NCBI RefSeq assembly: GCF_002614725.1
Contig: NZ_MRZN01000003.1
Location: 124,001 to 188,000 of the forward strand
Direction: 5' to 3'
From: Staphylococcus edaphicus
GTDB lineage: Bacteria > Bacillota > Bacilli > Staphylococcales > Staphylococcaceae
Length of the DNA stretch: 64,000 nucleotides
Shown piece after piece: positions 36,405 through 46,159 of the stretch. Within the stretch, counting starts at the first letter, position 1. Every line of letters starts with the position of its first letter. A program made the translations under genes and the position numbers. The notes beneath the pieces were generated by a model that saw only the letters and a list, made by a program, of their open reading frames with translations, ran no database searches and was not told the origin of the DNA.

Positions 36405-36849
36405 ATACATATAGTACTTTAAACTCTTCACAAACCATCATTGAAGTTTCATTAAAATTGATTTCTAATGATTCATAATACGGTTTAAAGAATGCTATAT
36501 GTGCTTCACGCCAATGTGTTAACGATTTATCTCCTTCACCTTCCAAGAAAGCATGATGTTTCGTCACCTCATTGAAAGGCGTTTGGTATACACGTGTTGT
36601 CTCAATCACACATTGTGGATGACCTTTCTCATTTAGTACAACACTGACATCTCCTACTTCCGGTAACGGTTCACCTTCTACTTTGTATGTCTCATAACCA
36701 CTGGTTGTTGCTGTTTTTTCACCTTGTTTTACTAAATTAGCTAATTCATCTTCATCAACGCCAAAAGACCACGCTTCAAATGGTACCCCTTTGTATTTTG
36801 GAAATGCTTCAATAAATTTGCGCCAATACTGCTCTACTGTCAAAGCCAT
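36403..36849 (-). CDS. ASCH domain protein
   Basis: The 148-residue protein has the ASCH (DUF984/YqfB-like) fold: W-S-F-G near residue 27, G-E-K-T-A-T-T-S-G-Y, P-E-V-G-D-V-S-V-V-L and H-W-R-E-A-H. ASCH proteins are PUA-like and presumed to bind RNA or hydrolyse modified nucleosides. Its stop overlaps the end of the candidate RNA on the other strand. It has no operon partner. Confidence 0.85.
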   Translation of the reverse strand: MALTVEQYWRKFIEAFPKYKGVPFEAWSFGVDEDELANLVKQGEKTATTSGYETYKVEGEPLPEVGDVSVVLNEKGHPQCVIETTRVYQTPFNEVTKHHAFLEGEGDKSLTHWREAHIAFFKPYYESLEINFNETSMMVCEEFKVLYV

Positions 36850-36973
36850 ATAAAATCCCCCATATTCATGAATAGTTCGTTACTATTTAAAAATAACACA
36901 AAACGAAAAAATCTTCGCGCAGACATTTTGAATGCACAAAGATTTTTTACATTATTATATTACATTAGAAAGA

Positions 36974-38329
36974 TTAACCTTCTAATAATTCTTCTTTATC
37001 TACTGTTAATCTATCTCGTAATAAGTATACAATGAGCATCGCAGCCAAAGCACAAATTGTTTCTGCAATTAATAACGACCATACGATACCAGTTAAACCG
37101 AATAATCCATTCATTACAAATAGTACTGGGATAATGACTACACCTTGTAAAATAGCCATGATTGTTGCACCACGTCCTTGACCAGTCGCTTGCAACATAC
37201 CAGTAAATAAGAAACCAATGCCATTTAATAATAATGAGGTCATTGTTACTTTCAACATAAATGTCGCCATACCTACAATAGCCGCATCATTAGAGAAAAT
37301 ACTTATCAATTGATGACCTGTCGTAAACACAATGACCATGCAAACCGCAAAAATCACAACGATTGTCATGATTACGACTTTAATAATATTTTTCATACGT
37401 GCTTTATCAGACATAAAATTGTAAGCAATTAATGGCACTACTCCTTCACAAAGCCCCATAATAATCAATTCAGGAAACTGTACTAATCTAAATGAAATAC
37501 CATAACTTGCAATAGCAAAGTTACCATAGCCAGCTAAAAATAAATTTAATACTAATCCCGTAAAGCCCATTAAAATACTCATTAAAAATGCAGGAAAGCC
37601 TACTTTAAAAATTTCTACTAATATTTCTTTCGTCGGTTTTACATATTTCAAACTAATTGTAATCATGTCACTTTTTCTTAAAAAATAAATGATGAAAAAT
37701 AGCGACGCAACAACGTTTGAAATAGCAGTACCTAAAGCAGCACCTACTACATTTAAATCAAAACCAAATATTAAAATAGGATCTAAAATGATATTCAAAA
37801 TCACACTAGCTAGCATACCAATCATTGAGATAAATGGTGCACCAATGGATCGCGCGAATTGTTCTAAAATAAAGAACAATATAACAAATGGTGCGCTTAG
37901 GAACATTACTTTTAAATAAGCACTTGTAAAACCAAGTGTTTCACCACGTGCACCTAATAAAAGGGCAATTTGTTCAGTAGCGAAAATAGTCATTAAAATA
38001 ACAATAACACCTAATATAAGCCCACCATAAATAGAAAAACTACTCACAAATTTCGTTTTTACATAATCTTTCACACCTAATAACCGGGAAATATAAGTTC
38101 CTCCACCGATACCAAATAAATTACCTAAACCCATTAACACTGCAAATATAGGTAAAGTGAGCGAAATAGCCGATATCATATGACTATCGCCTAAAAATCC
38201 AATAAAATAAATGTTTAAAATACCATAAATTACACTTAATAAACTTCCTATCATCATAGGAACTGAAAAATGCATCATCGCTTTAAATACTGATGATTTT
38301 TCAAAATAATATAACTGTTCGTCTTTCAC
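36974..38329 (-). CDS. mepA: MATE multidrug efflux pump MepA
   Basis: The 451-residue, 12-helix MATE transporter starts at GTG 38329 (AAGGAG upstream). Seen: [10 protein letters not shown] in helix 1, [13 protein letters not shown], and the duplicated half with [13 protein letters not shown]. In S. aureus it exports biocides, fluoroquinolones and tigecycline. The gene follows mepR on the same strand. A perfect 20-bp MepR-type palindrome precedes it. Confidence 0.93.
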   Translation of the reverse strand: MKDEQLYYFEKSSVFKAMMHFSVPMMIGSLLSVIYGILNIYFIGFLGDSHMISAISLTLPIFAVLMGLGNLFGIGGGTYISRLLGVKDYVKTKFVSSFSIYGGLILGVIVILMTIFATEQIALLLGARGETLGFTSAYLKVMFLSAPFVILFFILEQFARSIGAPFISMIGMLASVILNIILDPILIFGFDLNVVGAALGTAISNVVASLFFIIYFLRKSDMITISLKYVKPTKEILVEIFKVGFPAFLMSILMGFTGLVLNLFLAGYGNFAIASYGISFRLVQFPELIIMGLCEGVVPLIAYNFMSDKARMKNIIKVVIMTIVVIFAVCMVIVFTTGHQLISIFSNDAAIVGMATFMLKVTMTSLLLNGIGFLFTGMLQATGQGRGATIMAILQGVVIIPVLFVMNGLFGLTGIVWSLLIAETICALAAMLIVYLLRDRLTVDKEELLEG

Positions 38330-38361
38330 TTCTATATTTCTCCTTTTTATTTAGACACCTA

Positions 38362-38381
38362 ATAGTTAGATATCTAACTAT
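38362..38381. promoter_or_regulatory. MepR-type operator before mepA
   Basis: ATAGTTAGATATCTAACTAT is a perfect 20-bp palindrome with two inverted GTTAGAT half-sites, the motif reported for S. aureus MepR. It lies between the mepR terminator and mepA. Confidence 0.85.
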
Positions 38382-38389
38382 ATATTCAA

Positions 38390-38429
38390 AAATATGGTGG
38401 CTGTTAAATTTTCAATTTATAACAGCCAC
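38390..38429 (-). terminator. Terminator/attenuator after mepR
   Basis: GTGGCTGTTA (38397-38406) pairs with TAACAGCCAC (38420-38429). A weak T-rich tract follows on the minus strand. Confidence 0.6.
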
Positions 38430-38438
38430 TTATAGTAA

Positions 38439-38861
38439 CTAATCTTCTAAACAACTAAGCATTTTAGATAGATTTTGTTTCATTATTTCATTCTCTGCTT
38501 CTGATAACTGAGAACTCATGAGCGCTTCAATCTCGTCAAATACACCAGTAAACCCTTCAACTAATTTCCTACCTGATGCAGTTAGACCTAAATTTTTGCG
38601 CCTAGTATCATTCGCGTCTACATAACGGTATATGAGCTTCTTACTTTCTAAGTTCTTAAGTAAATTACTTACTGTTGAACCCTTACGTTGTAAAGCATTC
38701 ACAATGTCATTCTGTGTAAGTCCATCCGCTTGGTGTGCATACAAGTAACCTAGCGTGTGGCCTTGTTCGTTTGTAATATCATACATTTTCAAACGCTGAT
38801 CTGCCTTTCGTTTCATCTCATGGCTTATCATTCTAAATAAATATCCATATGACTGTTCCAA
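38439..38861 (-). CDS. mepR: MepR, MarR-family repressor of mepA
   Basis: The 140-residue winged-helix protein starts at TTG 38861 (GAGG seven bases upstream). It is very close to S. aureus MepR: Y-L-F-R-M-I-S-H-E-M-K, D-I-T-N-E-Q-G-H-T-L-G-Y-L-Y-A-H-Q, G-L-T-Q-N-D-I, and wing Y-R-Y-V-D-A-N-D-T-R-R-K-N. It represses mepA and itself and is released by cationic drugs. Operators of the GTTAGAT type lie before both genes. Confidence 0.94.
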   Translation of the reverse strand: MEQSYGYLFRMISHEMKRKADQRLKMYDITNEQGHTLGYLYAHQADGLTQNDIVNALQRKGSTVSNLLKNLESKKLIYRYVDANDTRRKNLGLTASGRKLVEGFTGVFDEIEALMSSQLSEAENEIMKQNLSKMLSCLED

Positions 38862-38876
38862 ACAAGCACCTCATTT

Positions 38877-38893
38877 AATTAGATATCTAACGA
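38877..38893. promoter_or_regulatory. MepR-type operator before mepR
   Basis: TTAGATATCTAA (38879-38890), flanked by AA and CG, gives one full and one weaker GTTAGAT half-site. It overlaps the leader of mepR. Confidence 0.7.
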
Positions 38894-39004
38894 TAATAAT
38901 ACACTGTTTTTTTCTAGAGTCAATTGTTTTTTGATATTTTTTAATTTAGGAACAATACTATCATCACTTTAATATAAAAATGTTGACTCAAGCCGCATTT
39001 ATAC

Positions 39005-39044
39005 AAAAAAGCTGTCATAAAGTCGCTAAACTTTATGACAGCTT
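39005..39044 (-). terminator. Terminator after proP
   Basis: AAGCTGTCATAAAGT pairs with ACTTTATGACAGCTT across six bases, followed by TTTTTT on the minus strand. Confidence 0.88.
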
Positions 39045-39079
39045 AAAATTCAATTTTTTCTTTAAATATAAATTTTTAA

Positions 39080-40492
39080 TTAAACACGTTTGTCTTTTGC
39101 CCACCACATAGCTTTATCTGGATTTTCAGCATAGTATTCATACTCTTCGTCACTTTCAACGTTAGGGTAAGAACCTTTAAGTGATTTACCAGACGTACTT
39201 ACATGTAATAATGTAATAACGATGATGCCAACAATACTCATAGCTGTTAAATAATAAGCAGGTGACAAAGGATCTCCTGTCTTCGCTACAAGTGATGATG
39301 CAATTAATGGCGTTGTACCACCAAATAACGAAACAGATACGTTAAATGTTACTGCTAATGTTCTATATCTTATATGTGTATAGAACATCGTTGGTAAGGA
39401 TCCAGGCATCGTTGCTTCGTATGTTGATAAGAAGAAGCCTAAGACGAAGATGCCAACGATGATAAATACAATTGATGTTGTTTGAAGTAACGCAAATGCC
39501 CCTATACTAAATACAGCTGTACCAATGAGGCCAATTAGGAATACATTTTTCTCGCCGATTCTATCTGCGAGGCGCCCAAACATTAATGCTAACGGAATCA
39601 TAACTGCCATAACAACAGTAATTAAAACTGATACTGTCGTACTATCCAATTTAACAATTTCTTGTAAATATGATGGCATATATGAAGTTACCATATAGTT
39701 TGTACAGTTAAAGAACGCAACTGCAACAAAACATACAATAATGTCTTTATAGTAATATCTAATAATTGTAAAGAAACCAATATTATCTCGCTTCGGTTTC
39801 GATGCAATTTCATTTTCATATACTGGAGATTCTTCTAGTTTTCTTCTTAAATAAAAACCAAACATACCCAAGAATAAACCTAAGATAAATGGAATTCTCC
39901 AACCCCATGAAGCCATTTGATCATCATTTAAAAAGAAGAATAATAATCCACTTAATACGGATGCCGCAATATAACCAGATAGTGTACCGATTTCTAAACC
40001 AGAACCTAGTGTATTACGCTTTCTATCTGGTGATGATTCCGCTACATAAACCATAGCACCTGCATATTCTCCACCAGTTGAAAAACCTTGTAACACTCTA
40101 CCTAGTAGAAGTAATATCGGAGCCCACACACCAATTTGATCATATGTAGGTAATAACCCAATGAGTAACGTCGAGAACGCCATCATAATAATCGTGGTCG
40201 TTAATACGACTTTCCTACCATACTTATCTCCAATAATACCAAAGATAATACCACCAACAGGTCTAAGTAGGAAAGCAATAGCAAATGTCGCAAATGTAAA
40301 AATTGTCTTGAGTTGATCATTTTCCACCGAACTGAAAAAATTTTGCCCTAGTATGACCGCTAAATAAGAATATAAACCAAAGTCAAACCATTCCATCGCG
40401 TTTCCGATACCTGTGGCAAACACAGTTTTTTTTGCAGCTTTAGGATCAACCTTATTTATGTTACTTTTATCAAAATCCTTTTCATAATCCAT
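39080..40492 (-). CDS. proP: ProP-type proline/betaine:proton symporter
   Basis: The 470-residue, 12-helix MFS metabolite:H+ symporter has [13 protein letters not shown] in helix 1, [16 protein letters not shown] (motif A), and [10 protein letters not shown]. It imports osmoprotectants. It lacks the long C-terminal coiled coil of E. coli ProP, as in other staphylococci. ATG 40492 is preferred, since the GTG at 40504 overlaps GGGAG. A strong terminator follows. Confidence 0.9.
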   Translation of the reverse strand: MDYEKDFDKSNINKVDPKAAKKTVFATGIGNAMEWFDFGLYSYLAVILGQNFFSSVENDQLKTIFTFATFAIAFLLRPVGGIIFGIIGDKYGRKVVLTTTIIMMAFSTLLIGLLPTYDQIGVWAPILLLLGRVLQGFSTGGEYAGAMVYVAESSPDRKRNTLGSGLEIGTLSGYIAASVLSGLLFFFLNDDQMASWGWRIPFILGLFLGMFGFYLRRKLEESPVYENEIASKPKRDNIGFFTIIRYYYKDIIVCFVAVAFFNCTNYMVTSYMPSYLQEIVKLDSTTVSVLITVVMAVMIPLALMFGRLADRIGEKNVFLIGLIGTAVFSIGAFALLQTTSIVFIIVGIFVLGFFLSTYEATMPGSLPTMFYTHIRYRTLAVTFNVSVSLFGGTTPLIASSLVAKTGDPLSPAYYLTAMSIVGIIVITLLHVSTSGKSLKGSYPNVESDEEYEYYAENPDKAMWWAKDKRV

Positions 40493-40681
40493 GAATGTGT
40501 CCACTCCCTTAACATGTTATATAATTATACGTAGTTAATTAATAATGTCAAATTGAATTAAGCTTTTAAAAGGATTTCAAAATTATTTTTATGCGAAAAA
40601 TGTATATTAAACATAACAATTCTTTGTTCAAAACTTCATTTTAATCACACAATTTTACTAAATATATACGAATTAATTTTA

Positions 40682-40945
40682 TTAAACTTTAATTATTTTT
40701 ATTTTTAAAATATCATTTTGATTTGAAACAACTAAAGTGTCATCATCACTCATAAAAAATGAAATTTGTTCACCTATTTCAATACTTTCAATGTATTTCA
40801 CTCTAAACGAAGTCCAGTACAATCTTTGATTTTCTAACGCCATCTGTACTATCATTTGGCCTGGCACAATATATGTATGCAGTGGATTTTGATCATCTAT
40901 GAACTTTAAATATGCTTTAACTTCTTCATTATATATGCTTATCAT
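40682..40945 (-). CDS. Small MaoC-like hot-dog protein of the vra operon
   Basis: The 87-residue protein contains F-I-D-D-Q-N-P-L-H-T, the hydratase-2/MaoC signature with Asp and His, and I-V-P-G-Q-M-I-V-Q-M. It is much shorter than a full hot-dog domain (~130), so part of the fold is missing or supplied by VraC, whose gene stops one base before this ATG. It is the last gene of the vraA-vraB-vraC cluster and is probably involved in acyl-CoA metabolism. Confidence 0.75.
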   Translation of the reverse strand: MISIYNEEVKAYLKFIDDQNPLHTYIVPGQMIVQMALENQRLYWTSFRVKYIESIEIGEQISFFMSDDDTLVVSNQNDILKIKIIKV

Positions 40946-40946
40946 C

Positions 40947-41309
40947 TTAGATTTTCTCCATAAATATTTGTCTGATAGTTATACATTTATTTTCATTTTT
41001 ATAAATTTCTAATTGTAAGACATATTTCATAAACTGACGTATCTTTTTCTGCTCTATCACATGTAATTGTGCTAAATAATGTACATTTACCTTTATATCT
41101 TGTATTTGAGTAACTTGGGTTTCTTTTAACACAATTTCACTATTTTTTAATTGTTGAAACAATGAAAATTTCGGCCATAATTTTGCACAATATAATGGTG
41201 GTACAGCCTCACTTATTAAAATATTAAAAAAAGCTTTATACTGGTTTACTTCCTCCGCATTAAACACTACTTCTATTGATTCATGACCATCTTTCAAATA
41301 GCACTGCAT
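40947..41309 (-). CDS. vraC: VraC-like protein
   Basis: The 120-residue protein starts at ATG 41309, preceded by GGAGGGGG, which lies inside the end of vraB; the two genes overlap by 29 bases. No known domain is obvious. It has the size and position of S. aureus VraC in the vancomycin-response operon. It could be a hot-dog-fold half acting with the small MaoC-like protein encoded after it, but that is inference. Confidence 0.78.
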   Translation of the reverse strand: MQCYLKDGHESIEVVFNAEEVNQYKAFFNILISEAVPPLYCAKLWPKFSLFQQLKNSEIVLKETQVTQIQDIKVNVHYLAQLHVIEQKKIRQFMKYVLQLEIYKNENKCITIRQIFMEKI

Positions 41310-42423
41310 TACCCATTCCCCCTCCAATGCCCATTGTTGCAATGGTTCTTGTTTCGCTTTTCATATGAAATAAGCGGTTAACGAGTGCAGCGCCACTTGC
41401 ACCGTAAGGATGCCCTGTCGCGATAGCTCCGCCATATTTATTCAATTTTTCATCTGCAATACTCAAATGTCTTTGACTCGCCACTACTTGAGAGGCAAAA
41501 GCTTCATTGAGTTCTATAGCATTTATATCATCGATTGTATAAGCATGTTTACTAAGCAGCCTAGAAACTGCTGGCACCGGTCCTATTCCAAGTAATGTCG
41601 GTTCAACACCCAACGTAACACTATCTTTAAACACTAATCCTTCATTAAACCCATGTGATATGGCAGTTGTTTTATCCATAATCAACAATAACACTGCGCC
41701 ATCATTTTTCATGCAACAATTACCAGCAGTAACACTTCCACCTGGTAATAATGGCTTTAAGCGATTTAATGTTTGCTCACTCAATCTTGTTTTAATACTT
41801 TCATCTCTATTGAATATCTCGCCTTTAATTTTTAAACTTATTATTTCTTGCTGAATCAAATTCTGTTTATATGCGTCTATCGTTTTATTATGGCTATTTA
41901 GAGCATAAAGATCTTGGTCTTCTCTAGTAATGCCATATGTTTGAGCAACATTTTCAGCAGCTTCAATCATTGACGGATCTTGGTTTTCCGGGGCAAACGA
42001 AGCACGTTCGTAAAATTCAGGCAGGTGTGTATCATAAACAGATTGTGGCCTTTTGATCTTCCACGGCGCCCTGCTCGTACTTTCAACACCACCTGCAATA
42101 TACATATTACCCGCACCTGCTTGAACCATTCTACAAGCATAAGTAATAGCTTCTAATCCTGATCCACACTGTCTGTCTAACGTTAAACCTGGAATATGTA
42201 TATTCAGATTTGCTTCGAGCAAAGCCTTTCTGGCAATGTTCCCACCATTTCCAACAACATTACCAAGCACAACATCATCGATATGTAGCATAGCTTTTGC
42301 GTATTTTTCAGTAAAATGTTGAAATAATGGTTTCAATAAATCTTCGGGTTCTACATGTCTTAATGAACCACCATATTTGCCAAATGCAGTACGTTTCGCA
42401 GCAACAATAACAGCTTCTGCCAT
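41281..42423 (-). CDS. vraB: VraB, thiolase family protein lacking the second catalytic Cys
   Basis: The 380-residue thiolase-fold protein has nucleophile Cys86 in D-R-Q-C-G-S-G-L-E, the N-E-A-F-A loop, and His338 in A-T-G-H-P-Y-G-A-S-G. The C-terminal C-x-G-G-G-x-G motif reads T-M-G-I-G-G-G-M-G, with Gly365 where thiolases have the acid/base Cys. It may be inactive in classical thiolysis or use another mechanism. It starts just after vraA in the vra operon. Confidence 0.85.
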   Translation of the reverse strand: MAEAVIVAAKRTAFGKYGGSLRHVEPEDLLKPLFQHFTEKYAKAMLHIDDVVLGNVVGNGGNIARKALLEANLNIHIPGLTLDRQCGSGLEAITYACRMVQAGAGNMYIAGGVESTSRAPWKIKRPQSVYDTHLPEFYERASFAPENQDPSMIEAAENVAQTYGITREDQDLYALNSHNKTIDAYKQNLIQQEIISLKIKGEIFNRDESIKTRLSEQTLNRLKPLLPGGSVTAGNCCMKNDGAVLLLIMDKTTAISHGFNEGLVFKDSVTLGVEPTLLGIGPVPAVSRLLSKHAYTIDDINAIELNEAFASQVVASQRHLSIADEKLNKYGGAIATGHPYGASGAALVNRLFHMKSETRTIATMGIGGGMGNAVLFERWS

Positions 42424-42425
42424 AT

Positions 42426-43799
42426 TTAAAGTTCCCCTTTCAAATATCTCTTTTTCATAGTTTCACGTGCGATTTTTCCGCTTTGGGTATATTGCATTTG
42501 TTCTACTTTTAAAATTTTGGAAGGTATTTGATATCTAGCCAACCGTTTAATTAAAAAGGCTTTTAATACGCTATGTTTGACATGATGCGATCCTGTATAT
42601 AACAAAATAGCAATCTCCCCGAATTTTGCATGGGGGGCGCTAATGACCAAAACTTCATTAAACACTTCAAACTTTTGTGCAACCCGTTCGATTTCAGTTG
42701 GATATACATTCCTCCCACCAATAATCATGCGGTCATACTGCCTACCATGTAAATAGAGATGATTTTGCTCATCCATTGAAGCAAAATCACCTATATCAAT
42801 CCACTGATTATCCACCTTTCTTTGTGATACATACCCACTAAATACCATATTACTGTTCACTTTAAGTATCCCTATACCTCGTTCATCCGGCTGTGTTAAC
42901 TTTACTTCTACATTTGGAAATAATTTCCCTACTGAAGCACTTGGTGCCTCATCATTATAGTTATAACTGATAAAACTCGCTTCAGACGTTCCGAAGAATT
43001 CGATTAATTGGGTATGTGGAAAGCGATTACGTACTTGATGTCTTACATGACTTTGTAATTTATCACCTGTCGTAAATAAATAGCTAAATCCTTTCGCTTC
43101 ACCATGTATTGTTAGGCATGATACTAACATCGTCGGAACAACAAACAAGGCATACGGAGCGCCTGTTTTTTCTTGTTCTATCTTTGTCATTAATCGTTGA
43201 CTATTAAATGTTTGTTGACCTATAAAATGCCTTCCACTATATAATGCAAATATGCATACATATAATGAAAGTGAATGCGATAATGGGCCAGGTGCAATTA
43301 ATGTATTGACATCCTTTTTCATTAACTTTTCCGTTTCTTTATAGGAATAAATCCATGATATTTCATTGCGATAATAAGCTTTAGGTAATCCGGTTGTTCC
43401 TGAAGTAAAACCGATATGTAATAAATCCTCGTGCCACTTAAGCAGTTCCTGCTTTTTATGCGTATCTATCAATGTGAAGTCATTGGTTATTAAAAATGGT
43501 ATGCCATAACTATCTACCAAAGTATCAATCTGTTCTTGTGACCATCGAAAGTCTAATATGCAAGGAACGCAATGCTGTTGAAGTAAAGTCAAATATATTT
43601 CTACTGTTGTCAATGGATCTTCAAGCAGTAAACCTACATAACTATACTTTGGTACTTTCTTAAATCGTTCCTTGTGTTGTCTAATTTTATGCGCTATTTG
43701 TGTATAGGTTCGCTTGTCTTGGCCAAAGTCTAAAGCATATCGATCTGGCTGGACTTGTGCATAATGTTCTATTTTTTCCAGTAACTGCAACATCGTCAT
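42426..43799 (-). CDS. vraA: VraA, acyl-CoA synthetase-like AMP-binding enzyme
   Basis: The 457-residue ANL superfamily adenylating enzyme has P-loop F-T-S-G-T-T-G-L-P-K, the A5 motif F-F-G-T-S-E-A-S, motif A7/A8 I-D-I-G-D-F with G-R-Q-Y-D-R-M-I-I-G-G-R-N, and catalytic Lys in S-G-K-I-A-R-E near the end. It would activate a fatty or other carboxylic acid to its CoA ester. It is first in the vraA-vraB-vraC operon, which in S. aureus was found as induced in vancomycin resistance. Confidence 0.88.
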   Translation of the reverse strand: MTMLQLLEKIEHYAQVQPDRYALDFGQDKRTYTQIAHKIRQHKERFKKVPKYSYVGLLLEDPLTTVEIYLTLLQQHCVPCILDFRWSQEQIDTLVDSYGIPFLITNDFTLIDTHKKQELLKWHEDLLHIGFTSGTTGLPKAYYRNEISWIYSYKETEKLMKKDVNTLIAPGPLSHSLSLYVCIFALYSGRHFIGQQTFNSQRLMTKIEQEKTGAPYALFVVPTMLVSCLTIHGEAKGFSYLFTTGDKLQSHVRHQVRNRFPHTQLIEFFGTSEASFISYNYNDEAPSASVGKLFPNVEVKLTQPDERGIGILKVNSNMVFSGYVSQRKVDNQWIDIGDFASMDEQNHLYLHGRQYDRMIIGGRNVYPTEIERVAQKFEVFNEVLVISAPHAKFGEIAILLYTGSHHVKHSVLKAFLIKRLARYQIPSKILKVEQMQYTQSGKIARETMKKRYLKGEL

Positions 43800-44137
43800 T
43801 CCACCCTTTGTTAACTTCTATAATAAATATGTTAACATTAAATCGAAAAAATGCCCTAACGATTTTATTGTGGTAGTCATTACCATAACTCTCCCATTTT
43901 CTACTCGTTTAACTAACTATTCTGAGTCTATCTTTCGACATATCAATCATTAATCTTTAATAATGGTGCGCTATCCCAATTTTCAACAATTATACTATTA
44001 ACGTATCGATTCGTTTTTAGCTATAAAGTGTGTTAACAAAAAAAGGAATCTAAGAACAGTGTCTGCCTTAGATTCCTACTTTATCTTAAATAGCTAAATC
44101 GAAAATGGTTTACTTATTTTTATTTTTCCATACTCAA
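43800..44137. promoter_or_regulatory. Promoter region of the vra operon
   Basis: About 340 bp with no gene. Two GTTAAC sites (43810-43815 and 43831-43836) lie 21 bp apart directly before vraA and flank a TATTAT element. They could be operator half-sites. The far end holds the hxlB terminator. Confidence 0.5.
44038..44077 (-). terminator. Terminator after hxlB
   Basis: AGGAATCTAAG (44044-44054) pairs with CTTAGATTCCT (44067-44077), followed by TTTTTTT on the minus strand. Confidence 0.85.
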
Positions 44138-44686
44138 TTATTCTAAATTAGCGTGATTTTGTTGCATTGTTTCTTCATCCACATTAAGTTCGGACATTAA
44201 ATTTAAAACAATACTATCTAACAATATTTGTGAAGCTTGCTCAAACAGACTACCCAACGGTTGCGATGAACCTTCAGCGTCATATTTCGTGCCGGCTGGT
44301 AATTCTATGACTGCGCTCGCAAGCTTCCCAATGTCTGAATTAGGACTTGTAGTTAATAACACAACCTCAGCGCCAACACTTTTCGCTTTTTCAGCTAAGA
44401 TGCGTAAATGTTCTGTCGAACCAGAACCAGAAATAACTACAAACAAATCCTCTTTTGTAATCGCTGGTGTCGTTGATTCACCAATAACGTGTGCATACTT
44501 ACCTAATTGATTTAAACGCATTGCAAAACTATTAGCAACAAAACCAGAACGACCTTTACCCGCTACAAATACTTGGTTTGCTTTTACTACTTGTCCTAGA
44601 AATGCTTCCGCTTCATTATTTCTAACTTGTGCTAGCGTGCGATCCAATTCATCTAAAATCAATCGATAATTTGTCATTTCAGCCAT
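44138..44686 (-). CDS. hxlB: 6-phospho-3-hexuloisomerase
   Basis: The 182-residue SIS-domain enzyme of the ribulose monophosphate pathway converts hexulose-6-phosphate to fructose-6-phosphate. Seen: A-G-K-G-R-S-G-F-V-A, V-I-S-G-S-G-S-T-E-H-L and L-P-A-G-T-K. ATG 44686 lies one base after the hxlA stop, with GAAGG eight bases before it. Longer upstream readings run inside hxlA and are rejected. Confidence 0.9.
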   Translation of the reverse strand: MAEMTNYRLILDELDRTLAQVRNNEAEAFLGQVVKANQVFVAGKGRSGFVANSFAMRLNQLGKYAHVIGESTTPAITKEDLFVVISGSGSTEHLRILAEKAKSVGAEVVLLTTSPNSDIGKLASAVIELPAGTKYDAEGSSQPLGSLFEQASQILLDSIVLNLMSELNVDEETMQQNHANLE

Positions 44687-44687
44687 A

Positions 44688-45320
44688 TTATCTGCCTTCA
44701 ATCGCATCTCTACATTGTTTTGCTGCTGCAACTGGATCATCTGCATTTGCGATACCGCCACCAACTACAACTAAATCCGGTTCTTCTGCTACAACCTCTT
44801 TAATTGTATCTGGTTTAATACCACCGATAACAGCTACCTTAGAATTATTAATGACTGATTTAACTTGGCGTAAGCTTTCTAACGGTGATTCACCTTCAGC
44901 TTGTAAATCATAGCCTGTATGCACTGCAATATAATCTGCACCTAATTCATCTAGTTCTTTTGCACGTTTTTGTAAGTCTTGTACCGCGATCATATCAACT
45001 AATAGCTCTTTACCATTTTTATGTGCTTCTTCAACTGCACCTTTAATAGAAGCGTCTTCAGCAACACCTAAAATTGTGACAACGTCTGCACCAAATTTAA
45101 CTGCTTGGCTTACTTCATAGTCTGCTGCGTCCATAATTTTTAAGTCTGCTAAGACTTTTACGCCTTCAATATTATCGTTTAAATATTGCACTGCCGGTAA
45201 ACCTTCATTAATAACGATTGGTGTTCCAATTTCTACAATATCTACATAATCTTTCACTTTATTTGCAAGCTCTGTTGCTTCTTCTTTATTTAATAAATCA
45301 ATTGCTAGTTGTAATTCCAA
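44688..45320 (-). CDS. hxlA: 3-hexulose-6-phosphate synthase
   Basis: The 210-residue TIM-barrel enzyme condenses formaldehyde with ribulose-5-phosphate. Seen: M-E-L-Q-L-A-I-D-L-L-N (TTG start at 45320, AAGGG nine bases before), V-L-A-D-L-K-I-M-D-A-A, and V-V-G-G-G-I-A near the end. With hxlB it detoxifies formaldehyde and links pentose and hexose phosphates. Confidence 0.93.
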   Translation of the reverse strand: MELQLAIDLLNKEEATELANKVKDYVDIVEIGTPIVINEGLPAVQYLNDNIEGVKVLADLKIMDAADYEVSQAVKFGADVVTILGVAEDASIKGAVEEAHKNGKELLVDMIAVQDLQKRAKELDELGADYIAVHTGYDLQAEGESPLESLRQVKSVINNSKVAVIGGIKPDTIKEVVAEEPDLVVVGGGIANADDPVAAAKQCRDAIEGR

Positions 45321-45430
45321 AATGATCATCCCTTCTTGAATTAAATTATCAAAGCCATTTCATGACTATACTTATTTAAAATCTTTTACTTAAAATGTCT
45401 ACCCGTTTCATAAATATTAAAACGACATCA

Positions 45431-46159
45431 TTATAATCGAGGTGCCGCTTCATCATCAACATATATTTCTACATTGGGATGTGCATGCAAAATGGTAGCT
45501 GGCACATCACTGTTCACTTCATTTTTTGCTAACTTCTCAATAGCCGCTCTTTTTTTCACACCAAACGCTAATAAAATAATTCTATGTGCTTTTAAAATCG
45601 TTGATAGTCCCATAGAAATTGCTTGTTTTGGCACATCCGCTTCATTATCAAAATAACGACTATTCGCATTAATTGTACTTTCTGTTAAATCGACGACGTG
45701 AGTCGCACTATTAATATCCGTACCAGGTTCATTAAACCCAATATGACCATTTTCACCAATACCAAGAATTTGAATATCTACGGGACCTTTTTGATTAATC
45801 AATTGTTCATATCGTTTCGTTTCATCTTCAAGATGAACTGCATTACCATTTGGTATATGGATAAGTGATAGATTAAAATGAGGATATTGTTTAAATAGAA
45901 TTTCATTCATATAGTTATGGTAACTTTGTTCATGAATTGCCTCAATTCCTACATATTCATCCAAATTAAATGTTTCGATTTCGCTTACATCTAATTTATT
46001 TTTATTTAATAATTCCACCAAAAATTTATAGACATCTACCATTGTGCCACCTGTAGCTAGGCCCAATTTACTATGACTTTGCTGGCTCATTTGTTTATAT
46101 AATTCACACGCAACATAAAACGAAGCATAATCGCTTGTGCCAAGATTCGTTATTTTCAT
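45431..46159 (-). CDS. nagB: Glucosamine-6-phosphate deaminase
   Basis: The 242-residue enzyme converts GlcN-6-P to fructose-6-P and ammonia. Seen: L-A-T-G-G-T-M (phosphate loop), F-N-L-D-E-Y-V-G (catalytic Asp), I-L-G-I-G-E-N-G-H-I-G-F-N-E-P-G (active-site Glu/His) and the short C-terminus of the non-allosteric Gram-positive form. It is divergent from the yojF operon. Confidence 0.95.
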   Translation of the reverse strand: MKITNLGTSDYASFYVACELYKQMSQQSHSKLGLATGGTMVDVYKFLVELLNKNKLDVSEIETFNLDEYVGIEAIHEQSYHNYMNEILFKQYPHFNLSLIHIPNGNAVHLEDETKRYEQLINQKGPVDIQILGIGENGHIGFNEPGTDINSATHVVDLTESTINANSRYFDNEADVPKQAISMGLSTILKAHRIILLAFGVKKRAAIEKLAKNEVNSDVPATILHAHPNVEIYVDDEAAPRL

